A stretch of 64,000 nucleotides of DNA from Streptomyces sp. CB02980 (GTDB lineage Bacteria; Actinomycetota; Actinomycetes; Streptomycetales; Streptomycetaceae), in assembly GCF_014451325.2 (NCBI RefSeq), contig NZ_JACSCH020000017.1, positions 124,001 to 188,000 on the forward strand, written 5' to 3'. The notes below the pieces were generated by a model. That model was given only the letters and a program-made list of their open reading frames with translations, ran no database searches and was not told where the DNA came from. The position numbers were made by a program, and so were the translations under genes. The stretch's first letter is position 1; each line of letters starts with the position of its first letter. This document shows positions 40,311 through 54,486 of this stretch, one piece after another.

Positions 40311-40877
40311 TTAGGGCAGGACCAGCCAGTCGAGGGCCAGCGCGGCGAGGAGGCCTCCCACCAGGAGCCAGGTGCCGAGCCGCGTACGGCCGTTGCGGGA
40401 GAGCTCGATCACGATCCCGCAGAGGATCATCGCGAGTCCGTACACCCCGACGACCAGGACGGACGTCCGGCTCGCGAGCCGGATCACCAGGACGACGGCC
40501 ATCGCGACGAGCAGCACGGAGGCGACGGCGACGCGGATGCGCCGGGCCTGCTTGGGCGTGAGGCCGTCCACGGCGGCGTCGTCGTCCTCGTCGAGTTCGT
40601 CGTCCTCGTCGAGTTCGTCGTCCGCGTCGACCTCGTCGGCCTCGTCCGCCTCGTCCGCCTCGTCGAGTTCATCCGCCGCGTCCGCCGCGTCCGCCGCGTC
40701 CACCGCGTCCGCCGCGTCCGCCGCGTCCGCCGCGTCCGCCGCGGCCTCGTCGGCCGCGGCCGCCTTCGGGCCCTCGGCGGAGGTCTCCTCGCGTATGGTG
40801 TCGGCCTCTTCGGCCTCGGGGGCCTCCGGGGCCTCGGTGGCCTTGACGGCCGGGGTGTCCTGGTCGGAAGCGCTCAT
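40311..40877 (-). CDS. Small membrane protein with very acidic Ala-Asp-Glu repeat tail
   Basis: A 188-residue protein. Residues 40-100 are a low-complexity acidic tract of ADAADAAD, DELDEADEADEAD and ELDEDD repeats (GTCCGCC/GTCGTC repeats in DNA at 40560-40745). Three transmembrane helices fill the C-terminal third (VAVASVLLVAMAVVLVIRLA, SVLVVGVYGLAMILCGIVIE, TWLLVGGLLAALALDWLVLP). No function known. Divergent from the TetR gene with only 37 bp between starts. Confidence 0.7.
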   Translation of the reverse strand: MSASDQDTPAVKATEAPEAPEAEEADTIREETSAEGPKAAAADEAAADAADAADAADAVDAADAADAADELDEADEADEADEVDADDELDEDDELDEDDDAAVDGLTPKQARRIRVAVASVLLVAMAVVLVIRLASRTSVLVVGVYGLAMILCGIVIELSRNGRTRLGTWLLVGGLLAALALDWLVLP

Positions 40878-40914
40878 GGGGCAGGAGCGTATCGGACGAC
40901 GTTAGGCTGTTCGT

Positions 40915-41649
40915 ATGACGACCGGGGTACGCCGCAGGATGGGCGTCGAGGAGCGCAAGCAGCAGTTGATCGGGGTGGCCCTCGAACTCTTCAGCCACCG
41001 CTCTCCCGACGAGGTGTCCATCGACGAGATCGCCGCGGCCGCGGGGATCTCGCGGCCGCTGGTCTACCACTACTTCCCCGGCAAGCAGAGCCTCTACGAG
41101 GCGGCCCTCCGGCGCGCGGCCGACGAGTTGGCGGCCAGGTTCGTGGAGCCGCCGCAGGGGCCGCTGGGGGCGCGGCTGTTGCGGGTGATGGGCCGGTTCT
41201 TCGACTTCGTCGACGACCACGGGCCGGGGTTCGCGGCGCTGATGCGGGGCGGGCCCGCGGTGGGTTCCTCCACGACGAACGCGATGATCGACGAGGTGCG
41301 GCACGCCGCGTACGTGCAGATCCTCGCCCATCTCGGGGTCGAGAAGCCCTCGGCCAGGCTCGAGTTGATCGTGCGTTCCTGGGTGTCGCTCGCCGAGTCG
41401 ACGGCGCTGATCTGGCTGGACGGCCGCCGGGTCCCGCGTGCCGAACTGGAGTTGCAGCTCGTGCACGACTTCGCGGCGCTCGCCGCGGTGAGCGCCGCGT
41501 ACGACGCGGACATGGCGGAGATCCTGGTCGGCATCCTCGCGGACGAGCCGGCCGACGGCCCCTTCGGGGAGCTGGTGGCCCGGCTCGTCGCGCTGGTGCC
41601 CGCGGTCTCCCCCGAGGCGCCCTCCGTACCCGATCAGCGCTTGCGGTAG
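40915..41649 (+). CDS. TetR-family transcriptional regulator
   Basis: A 244-residue regulator. The HTH is residues 10-60 (ALELFSHRSPDEVSIDEIAA, then AGISRPLVYHYFPGKQSLYE, diagnostic for the family). The C-terminal domain resembles the TetR_C subfamily with FFDFVDDHGPGFAALMRG. TAGGCT at 40903-40908 could be a -10 box placing transcription start at the ATG (leaderless). It may control the membrane gene it diverges from; the ligand is unknown. It overlaps the convergent tautomerase gene by 16 bp. Confidence 0.86.
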   Translation: MTTGVRRRMGVEERKQQLIGVALELFSHRSPDEVSIDEIAAAAGISRPLVYHYFPGKQSLYEAALRRAADELAARFVEPPQGPLGARLLRVMGRFFDFVDDHGPGFAALMRGGPAVGSSTTNAMIDEVRHAAYVQILAHLGVEKPSARLELIVRSWVSLAESTALIWLDGRRVPRAELELQLVHDFAALAAVSAAYDADMAEILVGILADEPADGPFGELVARLVALVPAVSPEAPSVPDQRLR

Positions 41650-41966
41650 GACGCTTCCAGGTCGCGGATCTCGACCGAGAGGCGGACCCCGTCGGTCGCC
41701 TTGAGGTACTCCGGGAGGAGGGCGAGGACCGCCTCCGCGAGGCGCCCCTTGAGCTCGTCCGGGCGCCCCGGCAGCAGGGCGATCTCGACGTGGACGAGGA
41801 CGTCCTCGGCCGAGCCGTCCCCGACGACCGTCTCGTCGACCTCGCGGAACCGGGTCTTGCAGGCGTCGAGCGTCGTGTCGACCGTCTTCACGACGAGCGG
41901 GTGCAGGGCGAGCGCGAAGCCGCGCCGGTCGAGGGGCGCGGAGTGGTCGACGGTGATCTGCGGCAT
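41634..41966 (-). CDS. 5-carboxymethyl-2-hydroxymuconate isomerase-like tautomerase
   Basis: A 110-residue tautomerase-superfamily protein. The start MPQITVDHSAPLDRRGF supplies the catalytic N-terminal Pro exposed after Met removal, and the FRTCK-like (TLDACKTRFREVDETVVGDG) and VHVEIALLPGRPDELKGRLA segments match CHMI proteins. No aromatic-degradation genes are nearby, so the substrate is uncertain. Start ATG 41966 is fixed by the Met-Pro. Convergent with the TetR gene, overlapping by 16 bp. Confidence 0.85.
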   Translation of the reverse strand: MPQITVDHSAPLDRRGFALALHPLVVKTVDTTLDACKTRFREVDETVVGDGSAEDVLVHVEIALLPGRPDELKGRLAEAVLALLPEYLKATDGVRLSVEIRDLEASYRKR

Positions 41967-42030
41967 GGGGCACTCCCGGCCAGAGGGATACGGCTGTCGG
42001 ATGTCTGGCCACACCTTTACGGTGATCGTC

Positions 42031-42562
42031 ATGACGGCACAAGTGACCTTCCGGCAGGCGGACACCCGCGACGTGGACCTTCTGGCGGGAATGTACGACG
42101 GCGCGGCCCGTTGGATGCTGCGGAGCGGGATCGACCAGTGGAAGCCCGGTGGGAAGAGCGCCGATCACTTCCGCGAGCGGGTCGCCGTCGGTGAGGTGTG
42201 GCTGGCGTCCCACGACGGCCTTGCCGTCGGCGCGTACGAGCTGTGGTGGGAGGACGAGCAGGCCTGGGGCCCGCAGCCACCGGTGGCCGGGTACGTCCAC
42301 CGGCTGATGACGGACCGGGGATCAGCGCCCGCCGGGACCGGGCGGGCGCTGCTCGCGCACGCCGAGGGCCGTGTCGCGGCCGGCGGGCGGTCGGTCGCGC
42401 GGCTGGACTGTCTGTCGAACAACCCGCGGCTCCGTACGTACTACGAGGCCGCGGGTTACCGTGCCGTCGGCGAGGAGCCGGGAAAGCTCGCCGCCGACGG
42501 CACGCGCTACGGGGTGACCCTGATGGAGCGGTCGCTCGCCCCGGGTCCGACGGGTGGGGGCG

Positions 42563-42576
<14 letters not shown>
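42031..42576 (+). CDS. GNAT-family N-acetyltransferase
   Basis: A 181-residue acetyltransferase. The core is YVHRLMTDRGSAPAGTGRAL (acetyl-CoA loop, G-x-G as AGTGRALL) followed by RLDCLSNNPRLRTYYEAAGY, motif B. Substrate unknown. ATG 42031 is used; ATG 42001 would add 10 residues. It is divergent from the tautomerase gene (64 bp between starts), and its last 14 bp overlap the convergent pullulanase gene. Confidence 0.85.
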
Positions 42577-47863
<5,287 letters not shown>

Positions 47864-47902
47864 GGGGGTGCTCCCTGGAGGAGGGACGGGGGTACGGGTG
47901 GG

Positions 47903-47929
47903 AGGGCCGCCCCGGGTGGGGGCGGCCCT
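47903..47929 (-). terminator. Hairpin between amylase and amylase-pullulanase genes
   Basis: An 11-bp perfect GC stem (AGGGCCGCCCC and complement) with a 5-base loop, 15 bp after the amylase stop on the same strand. It suggests that the pullulanase gene has its own promoter. Confidence 0.55.
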
Positions 47930-47943
47930 GCGGGTGCGGAGGG

Positions 47944-49659
47944 TCAGCTGCGGAAGGTGTCGTTCACGACGACCTGGCCGGAGGCGGGGACGGTCGCGGT
48001 GCGGTTGGCGCCGGACTCCCAGGTGACGTTCCCGGCGGCGTCCTTGCGGATGTACTTGTACTCGAAGGCCGTTCCGGCGGGCAGGCCGACGGTGAGCTTC
48101 CAGACGGGGTACGTGGCCGGGTCGAGCTTGAGGGCGGCGGCCGGGGACCAGGTGCCGAGTTCGGCGCGGCTGCCGGTGACGTAGACGTCCTGGCCGGGCA
48201 CGGTGGTGGCGGTGACGTTGAAGGCCGCGCCCGAGGTGGCGGGCGGGGTCGTCGGCGGCGTGGTCGGGGTCGCGCCGCCGCAGTTCATCGCGTTCACGTG
48301 CAGGGCCAGGGCGGTGTTGGCGCCGAGGGTGGCCGTGAACTGGCCGGATCCGTTCACCGTCACGGGCGTGTTCGACTGGACGTTGCAGTAGGTGCCGGCG
48401 GGCAGCGAGGTCTGGAAGGTGCGGGTGAGCGCCGAGGTCTCGTGGTTGATGGCCACGTACGCCTTGGTGCCGCGGCCGAACGCGATCGCGTTGTTGCCGT
48501 TGTCCCACCAGCCGGTGACGGCCTGGCCGCGTGCGGTGTTGCGGAAGGCGACCATGGAGGAGATCTCGCGCCAGGCGTGCTGGCACTTCCAGCCATCGGT
48601 GTAACAGGCGTTGACCTGGCCGCCGTTGGGCGGTCCCGCGTCCTTGTCGGTCCACTCGTAGCCGGAGTGGACGTCCGGGGAGCCGTAGGGCCAGGCGAGC
48701 GCGAAGACGGAGGCGAGGGTGTAGTTCGCGCCGTCCTTGTAGGAGAGGGTGTCGCCGCCGCGCTCGGTGTCGTGGTTGTCGACGAAGACGCCGGACTGGC
48801 CGGAGGGCATGTAGCCCCAGGCCTCGCCGAAGTTCTTGAGGTAGGCGAGCTTCTCGTTCTGCAGGACGCGCTTGAGGTCGCGGGCGTAGCGGAACTCCTG
48901 GACGTCTCCGCTGCCGAGGTACTCGCTCGGGGAGACGGCCTCGCCTGCGCCGTGGATGGCCTCCAGCTTCCAGTACACGCCGGGGTTGGTGAGCCGCGAC
49001 TTGATGTTGGCGAGGTCGGCGGCCGGCATGTGCTTGGCGGCGTCGACGCGGAAGCCGTCGACGCCGAGGGAGAGCAGGTCGTTGAGGTAGCCGGCTATCT
49101 TCCCGCGGACGTGGTCCTCGCCGGTGTCGAGGTCGGGGAGCTGGACCAGTTCGCAGTTCTGGACGTTGCCCCGGTCCTGGTAGTTGGAGATCGTCGCGCG
49201 GCAGTCGTCCATGTCGGAGCCGGAGTAGAGGCCCGGGTAGTCGTACTTGGAGAACGGGGTCCCGCCCGTTCCCGTACCGGAGCCGTTCGCCATGTGGTTG
49301 ATGACGGAGTCGGCGACGACCTTGACGCCGGCCGCGTGGCAGGTGTCGATCATGCTCTTGAAGGCGGTGCGGTCGCCGAGACGTCCGGCGATCTTGTAAC
49401 TGACGGGCTGGTACGAGGTCCACCACTGGCCGCCCTGGAGGTGTTCCTGGGGCGGGGAGACCTGGACGTATCCGTATCCGGCGGGGCCGAGGCGGTCGGT
49501 GCACTCCCGGGCCACCGAGGCGAAGTTCCACTCGAACATCACCGCGGTGACGTCCTTCTCGCCGGGCGGGGCGGCCTGCGCCGGGGCGTTTCCCGTGACG
49601 GCCACAGCGGCAGCTCCCGCCACGAGGGCGAGTGCAGCGGCCACGGTTCTTCTGGCCAT
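47944..49659 (-). CDS. Secreted alpha-amylase with C-terminal CBM20
   Basis: A 571-residue exported enzyme. A signal peptide (ALALVAGAAAVAVTGNAPAQA, cleavage before APPG) leads to a GH13 catalytic domain: VVADSVINHM, GVDGFRVDAAKHMP (nucleophile Asp), WKLEAIHGAGEAV (acid/base Glu) and GVFVDNHDTERGG (third Asp). A Thr-Pro linker (TPTTPPTTPPATS) joins a CBM20 starch-binding domain (VPGQDVYVTGSRAELGTWSP). It is typical of Streptomyces raw-starch amylases. ATG 49659 has AGGAGG upstream. Promoter and MalR-type repeats lie upstream. Confidence 0.95.
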   Translation of the reverse strand: MARRTVAAALALVAGAAAVAVTGNAPAQAAPPGEKDVTAVMFEWNFASVARECTDRLGPAGYGYVQVSPPQEHLQGGQWWTSYQPVSYKIAGRLGDRTAFKSMIDTCHAAGVKVVADSVINHMANGSGTGTGGTPFSKYDYPGLYSGSDMDDCRATISNYQDRGNVQNCELVQLPDLDTGEDHVRGKIAGYLNDLLSLGVDGFRVDAAKHMPAADLANIKSRLTNPGVYWKLEAIHGAGEAVSPSEYLGSGDVQEFRYARDLKRVLQNEKLAYLKNFGEAWGYMPSGQSGVFVDNHDTERGGDTLSYKDGANYTLASVFALAWPYGSPDVHSGYEWTDKDAGPPNGGQVNACYTDGWKCQHAWREISSMVAFRNTARGQAVTGWWDNGNNAIAFGRGTKAYVAINHETSALTRTFQTSLPAGTYCNVQSNTPVTVNGSGQFTATLGANTALALHVNAMNCGGATPTTPPTTPPATSGAAFNVTATTVPGQDVYVTGSRAELGTWSPAAALKLDPATYPVWKLTVGLPAGTAFEYKYIRKDAAGNVTWESGANRTATVPASGQVVVNDTFRS

Positions 49660-49691
49660 GATTCCTCCTGCTGACTTCACTGTCGCAAGAA

Positions 49692-49712
49692 GTTGCCGAA
49701 AACTTCAGCAAC
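49692..49712. promoter_or_regulatory. Inverted repeat downstream of amylase promoter (candidate MalR-type operator)
   Basis: GTTGC (49692-49696) pairs with GCAAC (49708-49712); GCAA at 49685-49688 adds a further half-site. It sits between the predicted transcription start and the amylase ATG, where bound LacI-type protein would block elongation. Confidence 0.5.
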
Positions 49713-49726
49713 TGTTTTCAGCCGTG

Positions 49727-49755
49727 ACCGTACGAGTGCCCCGACGCCCGGTCAA
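49727..49755 (-). promoter_or_regulatory. Amylase promoter
   Basis: Read on the minus strand: TTGACC (49755-49750), a 17-bp spacer and TACGGT (49732-49727). This is a good vegetative-type promoter, with transcription start expected near 49720, 60 bp before the amylase ATG. Confidence 0.65.
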
Positions 49756-49772
49756 CCCTCCGGACACCGCAA

Positions 49773-49798
49773 CGCAAGTTGTTACGTAAGGACTTGCG
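49773..49798. promoter_or_regulatory. CGCAAG...CTTGCG repeat upstream of amylase promoter
   Basis: CGCAAG (49773-49778) and CTTGCG (49793-49798) form a 26-bp inverted repeat, upstream of the amylase -35 and overlapping the last codons of the downstream-strand LacI gene. The half-site matches those before malE and malR. Confidence 0.5.
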
Positions 49799-50858
49799 GC
49801 AGCGCGGCGCGGGCGGGCGGCTGCGCCGTGGAGCCGCGGACCACCAGCTCCGGCTGGAAGACGAACTCCGTGCGCTGCACGGGGTTTCCCTCGATCTCCT
49901 CCAGGAGCGCGCCGACGGCCGCCGTCGCCATGGCCTGGACGGGCTGGCGCACGGTGGACAGCGGAGGGCTGGTGAAGGCGATCAGCGGCGAGTCGTCGAA
50001 GCCGACGACGGAGACGTCCCCGGGCACGTCGAGGCCCTGGGCGCGGACGGCGCGGATCACGCCGAGCGCCATCAGGTCGGAGCCGCAGACGATGCCGGTG
50101 CAGCCCTCGCGGAGCAGGATGTCGGCGGCCGCGTGCCCGCCCTCGACTCCGAAGAGCGTGGGTCTGATGAACCGTTCCGCGTCGGCGCGTTCGACACCGA
50201 GGAGCTCGTACAGCTCGGCGGTGAAGCCCTCGGCCTTACGGCGCGAGGGCACGTAGCGGGTGGGGCCGATGGCGAGACCGATCCGCTCGTGCCCCAGCTC
50301 GACCAGATGCCGCACGGCCATCCGGGCGGCGGCCCGGTCGTCCGGGGAGACGAAGTTGGCGTCGATGTGCTCGTTGTAGCCGTTGATGAGGACGTACGGC
50401 ACGCCCCGGGCGGTCAGCCGGGCGTAGCGGGCCGGGTCGGCGGAGGCGTCCGCGTGCAGTCCGGAGAGGAAGACGATGCCGGCCACCCCGCGCTCCACGA
50501 GCTGCTCGACGAGCTCGTCCTCGGTGGCGCCGCCGGGCATCTGGGTGCAGAGCACCGGGGTGTAGCCGTGCCCGGCCAGGACCTGCTCGACGACCTGCGC
50601 GAACGCCGGGAAGATCGGGTTGGTCAGCTCGGGCACGACGAGCCCGACGAGCCCCGCGCTGCGCCGTTTCAGCCGTACGGGGCGCTCGTAGCCGAGCACG
50701 TCGAGCGCCGCGAGCACCTTGTGCCGGGTCGCGCCGGCCACCCCCGCCTTGCCGTTGAGGACGCGGCTGACGGTGGCCTCGCTGACCCCGGACTGGGCCG
50801 CGATGTCCGCGAGCCGCGGGGCGCCGTTCCCGGCGCCCCGCGGCAGGGGGATCGTCAC
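49782..50858 (-). CDS. LacI-family regulator, second MalR-like repressor
   Basis: A 358-residue repressor. The HTH is ADIAAQSGVSEATVSRVLNG with hinge helix LAALDVLGYERPVRL, and the periplasmic-binding-like effector domain follows (VVGFDDSPLIAFTSPPLSTV). It is closely similar along its whole length to the MalR at 56121, including the recognition helix, so it probably binds the same operators. GTG 50858 overlaps the aglA stop by GTGA, making it part of the malEFG-aglA operon; a start at 50867 is less likely. It ends just upstream of the amylase promoter. Confidence 0.9.
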   Translation of the reverse strand: MTIPLPRGAGNGAPRLADIAAQSGVSEATVSRVLNGKAGVAGATRHKVLAALDVLGYERPVRLKRRSAGLVGLVVPELTNPIFPAFAQVVEQVLAGHGYTPVLCTQMPGGATEDELVEQLVERGVAGIVFLSGLHADASADPARYARLTARGVPYVLINGYNEHIDANFVSPDDRAAARMAVRHLVELGHERIGLAIGPTRYVPSRRKAEGFTAELYELLGVERADAERFIRPTLFGVEGGHAAADILLREGCTGIVCGSDLMALGVIRAVRAQGLDVPGDVSVVGFDDSPLIAFTSPPLSTVRQPVQAMATAAVGALLEEIEGNPVQRTEFVFQPELVVRGSTAQPPARAALPQVLT

Positions 50859-52522
50859 ACCGCCCACCAGGCGGTGGTGTCGGCGGGCAGGACCGCCTCA
50901 TCGTCGACGATCGAGATCTCCTCGTTGGAGAGAAGGAACCGGCCGGGCAGCGGGACGGAGATGGCCCGGCCGGTGGTGTTGGCGATGCAGGCGAAGCCGT
51001 CGCGGCGGAAGGAGAGCACACCCTCGGGTGCCTCCAGCCACTCGACGGTCTCGCCCGCACCGAGTCCGGGCTGCGCCCGCCGCACGGCGAGGGCGCTGCG
51101 GTACAGCTCCAGGGTGGAGCCGGGGTCGCCGGTCTGCGCCTCGACGCTCAGACCGCCCCAGGTGGTGGGCTGCGGCAGCCAGGAGCCGCCGTCGCCGAAG
51201 CCGTACGAGCTGCCCTCGACGGTCCACGGGATCGGGACCCGGCAGCCGTCGCGGAAGCCGTCCTGGCCGGACGCCCGCCAGAACGACGGGTCCTGGCGGA
51301 CCTCGTCGGGCAGGTCGGTGACGTCGGGCAGGCCGAGCTCCTCGCCCTGGTAGACGTACGCCGAGCCGGGCAGCGCCAGCATCAGCAGGGTGGCGGCGCG
51401 GGCGCGGCGCAGGCCGAGTTCGCGGTCGCCGGGCTCGCGGAGCTGGGTGCCGAGGCCCGCCGGGTTGGCGAAGCGGGTGGCGTGCCGGGTGACGTCGTGG
51501 TTGGAGAGCACCCAGGTGGTGGGCGCGCCGACCGGGCGCATCGCCTCCAGCGATTCGTCGATGACGCGGCGCAGCTCGGCGGCGTCCCAGTGGGTGCCCA
51601 GGTACTGGAAGTTGAAGGCCTGGTGCATCTCGTCGGGGCGCACGTAGTGGGCGGTGCGCTCGACGGTCGGGGTCCAGGCCTCGGCGACGAGGACGCGCTC
51701 GCCGTCGTACTCGGAGAGCACCTTCCGCCAGGAGCGGTAGATCTCGTGGACGCCGTCCTGGTCGAAGAAGGGCATGACGTCGTTGCCGAGCAGCTTCAGC
51801 TGGTCGTGGGCGCCGAGGTCGGGCAGGCCCTCGGCCTTGACGAGGCCGTGGGCGACGTCGACGCGGAAGCCGTCGACGCCCATGTCGAGCCAGAAGCGCA
51901 GGATCGAGCGGAACTCGTCGCGGACGGCGGGGTGTTCCCAGTTGAAGTCGGGCTGCTCCGGGGCGAAGAGGTGGAGGTACCAGTCGCCGGGGGTGCCGTC
52001 CGGGTTCTCGGTGCGCGTCCATGCCGGGCCGCCGAAGATGGACTCCCAGTCGTTGGGCGGCAGTTCGCCGTTCTCGCCCTTGCCGGGGCGGAAGTGGTAG
52101 CGCTCGCGCAGGACCGACCCGGGGCCCTCGCGCAGCGCGCGCTGGAACCACTCGTGCTGGTCGGAGGAGTGGTTGGGGACCAGGTCGACGATGATGCGCA
52201 GGCCCAGGGCGTGGGCGTCGCGGATCACGGCGTCGGCGTCGAGGAGCGAGCCGAACATGGGGTCGATGGCCCGGTAGTCGGCGACGTCGTATCCGGCGTC
52301 GGCCTGCGGCGAGGCGTAGAACGGGGAGAGCCAGACGGCGTCGACGCCGAGTTCCTTGAGGTACGGCAGCCGGCTGCGGATTCCCTCCAGGTCGCCCATG
52401 CCGTCGCCGTTGCCGTCGGCGAAGCTGCGCGGGTAGACCTGGTAGATCACCGCGTCTCTCCACCAGCCCGTGTGCGTGCCGGTGGTCGGGGCGTCGGCCG
52501 GGGTGGCGAGATGCTGGGTCAT
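50855..52522 (-). CDS. aglA: Intracellular alpha-glucosidase (GH13)
   Basis: A 555-residue cytoplasmic enzyme (no signal peptide) hydrolysing imported maltose and maltodextrins. Motifs: DLVPNHSSDQHEWFQ, GVDGFRVDVAHGL (nucleophile Asp), RVLVAEAWTP (acid/base Glu) and WVLSNHDVTRH (third Asp). The N-terminal WWRDAVIYQVYPRSF is typical of the oligo-1,6-glucosidase/alpha-glucosidase group. It lies 62 bp after malG; a 12-bp direct repeat (52543-52566) is in that gap. The LacI gene overlaps its stop codon. In known Streptomyces, AglA is part of the maltose operon. Confidence 0.93.
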   Translation of the reverse strand: MTQHLATPADAPTTGTHTGWWRDAVIYQVYPRSFADGNGDGMGDLEGIRSRLPYLKELGVDAVWLSPFYASPQADAGYDVADYRAIDPMFGSLLDADAVIRDAHALGLRIIVDLVPNHSSDQHEWFQRALREGPGSVLRERYHFRPGKGENGELPPNDWESIFGGPAWTRTENPDGTPGDWYLHLFAPEQPDFNWEHPAVRDEFRSILRFWLDMGVDGFRVDVAHGLVKAEGLPDLGAHDQLKLLGNDVMPFFDQDGVHEIYRSWRKVLSEYDGERVLVAEAWTPTVERTAHYVRPDEMHQAFNFQYLGTHWDAAELRRVIDESLEAMRPVGAPTTWVLSNHDVTRHATRFANPAGLGTQLREPGDRELGLRRARAATLLMLALPGSAYVYQGEELGLPDVTDLPDEVRQDPSFWRASGQDGFRDGCRVPIPWTVEGSSYGFGDGGSWLPQPTTWGGLSVEAQTGDPGSTLELYRSALAVRRAQPGLGAGETVEWLEAPEGVLSFRRDGFACIANTTGRAISVPLPGRFLLSNEEISIVDDEAVLPADTTAWWAV

Positions 52523-52584
52523 GTCTTCCCTGGGAGGTAAGGAGGTGCGTACAGAGGTGCGTACAGAGGGCGGGCTCAGGGCCG

Positions 52585-53457
52585 TCAGCCCTTGACGGCA
52601 CCGGCGGACATGCCGGTGACGAGGTGGCGCTGGGCGAAGAGGAACACCAGGGCCGCGGGGATGGCGATGAGCACGGAGGCCGCGGCCATCGGGCCCCACT
52701 GGGCGCCGTACTGGTTGACGAACTTCTGGAGTCCGCCGGCGAGCGTGAGGTTCTCGTCGCCGACCATGAAGGCGGAGGCGTAGGCGACCTCGCCCCAGGC
52801 GGTGATGAACGAGTAGAACGCGGTGACCGCGATGCCCGGCTTGGCGAGCGGCAGGATCAGCCGCCAGAAGGTGCCGAAGGGCGTGAGGCCGTCGACGTAG
52901 CCGGACTCGTCGATCTCGCGCGGGATGGTGTCGAAGAAGCCCTTCATCATCCACGCGCAGAACGGGACGGCGATGGTCAGGTACGTGATGACCAGGCCGA
53001 CCGGCTGGTTGAGCAGGCCCATCGACGCCATGATGTTGTAGATCGGCACGATCAGGACGGCGACCGGGAACATCTGGGTGATGAGCAGCGTCCACATCAG
53101 GCCGCGCTTGCCGGGGAAGCGGAAGCGGCTGACGGCGTAGCCCGTGGTGGCGGAGATGAAGACGCCGACGACGGTGGTGAGACCGGCGACGAGCAGCGAG
53201 TTGGCGAACCAGGTGAGGAACGGGGTGTCGTTCAGCAGGTTCGTGTAGTTCTCGAGCGTCGTCTCCTTGAAGAAGTCCGTGGTGATCGCGTACTTGGCCG
53301 GCTTGAGCGAGGTCAGCAGGACCCACAGCACGGGGAAGACGGCGATCACGGACGCCACGATCAGGGTGACGTGCAGGGCGACCGAGGCGATCGGCGAACG
53401 GCGGCCGCGGAGCGGCGTGTTGGCGACGGCCTGGGGGGTGGGGGTCGTGGTCGTCAC
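52585..53457 (-). CDS. malG: Maltose/maltodextrin ABC transporter permease
   Basis: A 290-residue inner-membrane permease with six predicted helices. The cytoplasmic EAA-type loop is PREIDESGYVDGLTPFGTFW. N-terminal LHVTLIVASVIAVFPVLWVL is the first helix. GTG 53457 overlaps the malF stop by four bases (GTGA), so the two permeases are coupled. No ATPase gene is in the cluster; in Streptomyces the shared ATPase MsiK serves such transporters. Confidence 0.93.
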   Translation of the reverse strand: MTTTTPTPQAVANTPLRGRRSPIASVALHVTLIVASVIAVFPVLWVLLTSLKPAKYAITTDFFKETTLENYTNLLNDTPFLTWFANSLLVAGLTTVVGVFISATTGYAVSRFRFPGKRGLMWTLLITQMFPVAVLIVPIYNIMASMGLLNQPVGLVITYLTIAVPFCAWMMKGFFDTIPREIDESGYVDGLTPFGTFWRLILPLAKPGIAVTAFYSFITAWGEVAYASAFMVGDENLTLAGGLQKFVNQYGAQWGPMAAASVLIAIPAALVFLFAQRHLVTGMSAGAVKG

Positions 53458-54467
53458 CAGACTTCTCCCTGCTTGCGGAGGACTCGCCGGTAGACCGCGG
53501 CGAAGAGCATCAGGAGGACCAGGATGAGCACGCCCCAGGTGGAGGACTGGGCGAAGTCGCGCGGACTGACCTCGAAGGAGAACTTGTACGCCTGGGTGAC
53601 GAGGATCTGGGTGGCCTCGCCGGGCCCGCCCCGGGTGAGCAGGAAGATCACCGGGAACATGTTGAAGGTCCAGATGGTGGAGAGCAGGACCACCGTCGTC
53701 GACACCGAGCTCAGGCCGGGCATGGTGATGTGCCGGAAGCGCTGCCAGGCGTTGGCGCCGTCCATCTCGGCGGCCTCGTACAGCTCGCCGGGGATGGACT
53801 GGAGCCCGCCGAGGAGGGCGACCATCATGAACGGCACGCCGAGCCAGACGTTGACGAGGATGACCGAGAACTTGGCCCAGGTGGGGTCGTTCAGCCACGG
53901 CACGGCGTCGATGCCGCCGCCCGCGAGGATCTTGTTGAGGAGACCGTTGTCCTGGTTGTAGAGGAAGCGCCAGGCGAAGACGGAGACGAAGCCGGGCACG
54001 GCCCAGGGCAGGATCAGCAGCAGCCGGTAGAAGGAGCGGCCGGCGATCTTGCGGTTGAGGACGTTGGCGAGGGTGAGGCCGAGCGCGAAGGTGACCGAGA
54101 CGCAGGACACCGTCCACAGCAGCGTCCAGCCCAGGGTGGAGAGGAACTGGCCGCCGGTGAGCGCGTCGGTGTAGTTGTCCAGGCCGACGAACTCGTAGGT
54201 GGCCGGGATCTCGTTGACGCCGATCGACCGCGCGACGTTCCGCTCATTGGCGTCGGTCAGCGACAGGTAGACGCCGCGGACCAGCGGATAGCCGATGATC
54301 ACCGCGATCACGATCGTCACCGGGGCGATCATCGCCCAGGCGTACCAGTGGGTGGCGAGGGAGCGCTTCCTGACGCTCCTGCGCTTGCCAGTTCCGCGGC
54401 TCCGGCCGCGGGCGACGCTGTCGCCCGCGGCCTTCACCACCGACTGGCTGGGGGTGTCCACAGCCAT
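53454..54467 (-). CDS. malF: Maltose/maltodextrin ABC transporter permease
   Basis: A 337-residue inner-membrane permease. The EAA loop is YEAAEMDGANAWQRFRHITM, and about six helices are visible (first MIAPVTIVIAVIIGYPLV). A basic cytoplasmic tail precedes the first helix. It starts 19 bp after malE with AGGAAGG upstream, and overlaps malG. Confidence 0.94.
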   Translation of the reverse strand: MAVDTPSQSVVKAAGDSVARGRSRGTGKRRSVRKRSLATHWYAWAMIAPVTIVIAVIIGYPLVRGVYLSLTDANERNVARSIGVNEIPATYEFVGLDNYTDALTGGQFLSTLGWTLLWTVSCVSVTFALGLTLANVLNRKIAGRSFYRLLLILPWAVPGFVSVFAWRFLYNQDNGLLNKILAGGGIDAVPWLNDPTWAKFSVILVNVWLGVPFMMVALLGGLQSIPGELYEAAEMDGANAWQRFRHITMPGLSSVSTTVVLLSTIWTFNMFPVIFLLTRGGPGEATQILVTQAYKFSFEVSPRDFAQSSTWGVLILVLLMLFAAVYRRVLRKQGEVW

Positions 54468-54486
54468 CAGCCGGCCTGCCTTCCTG

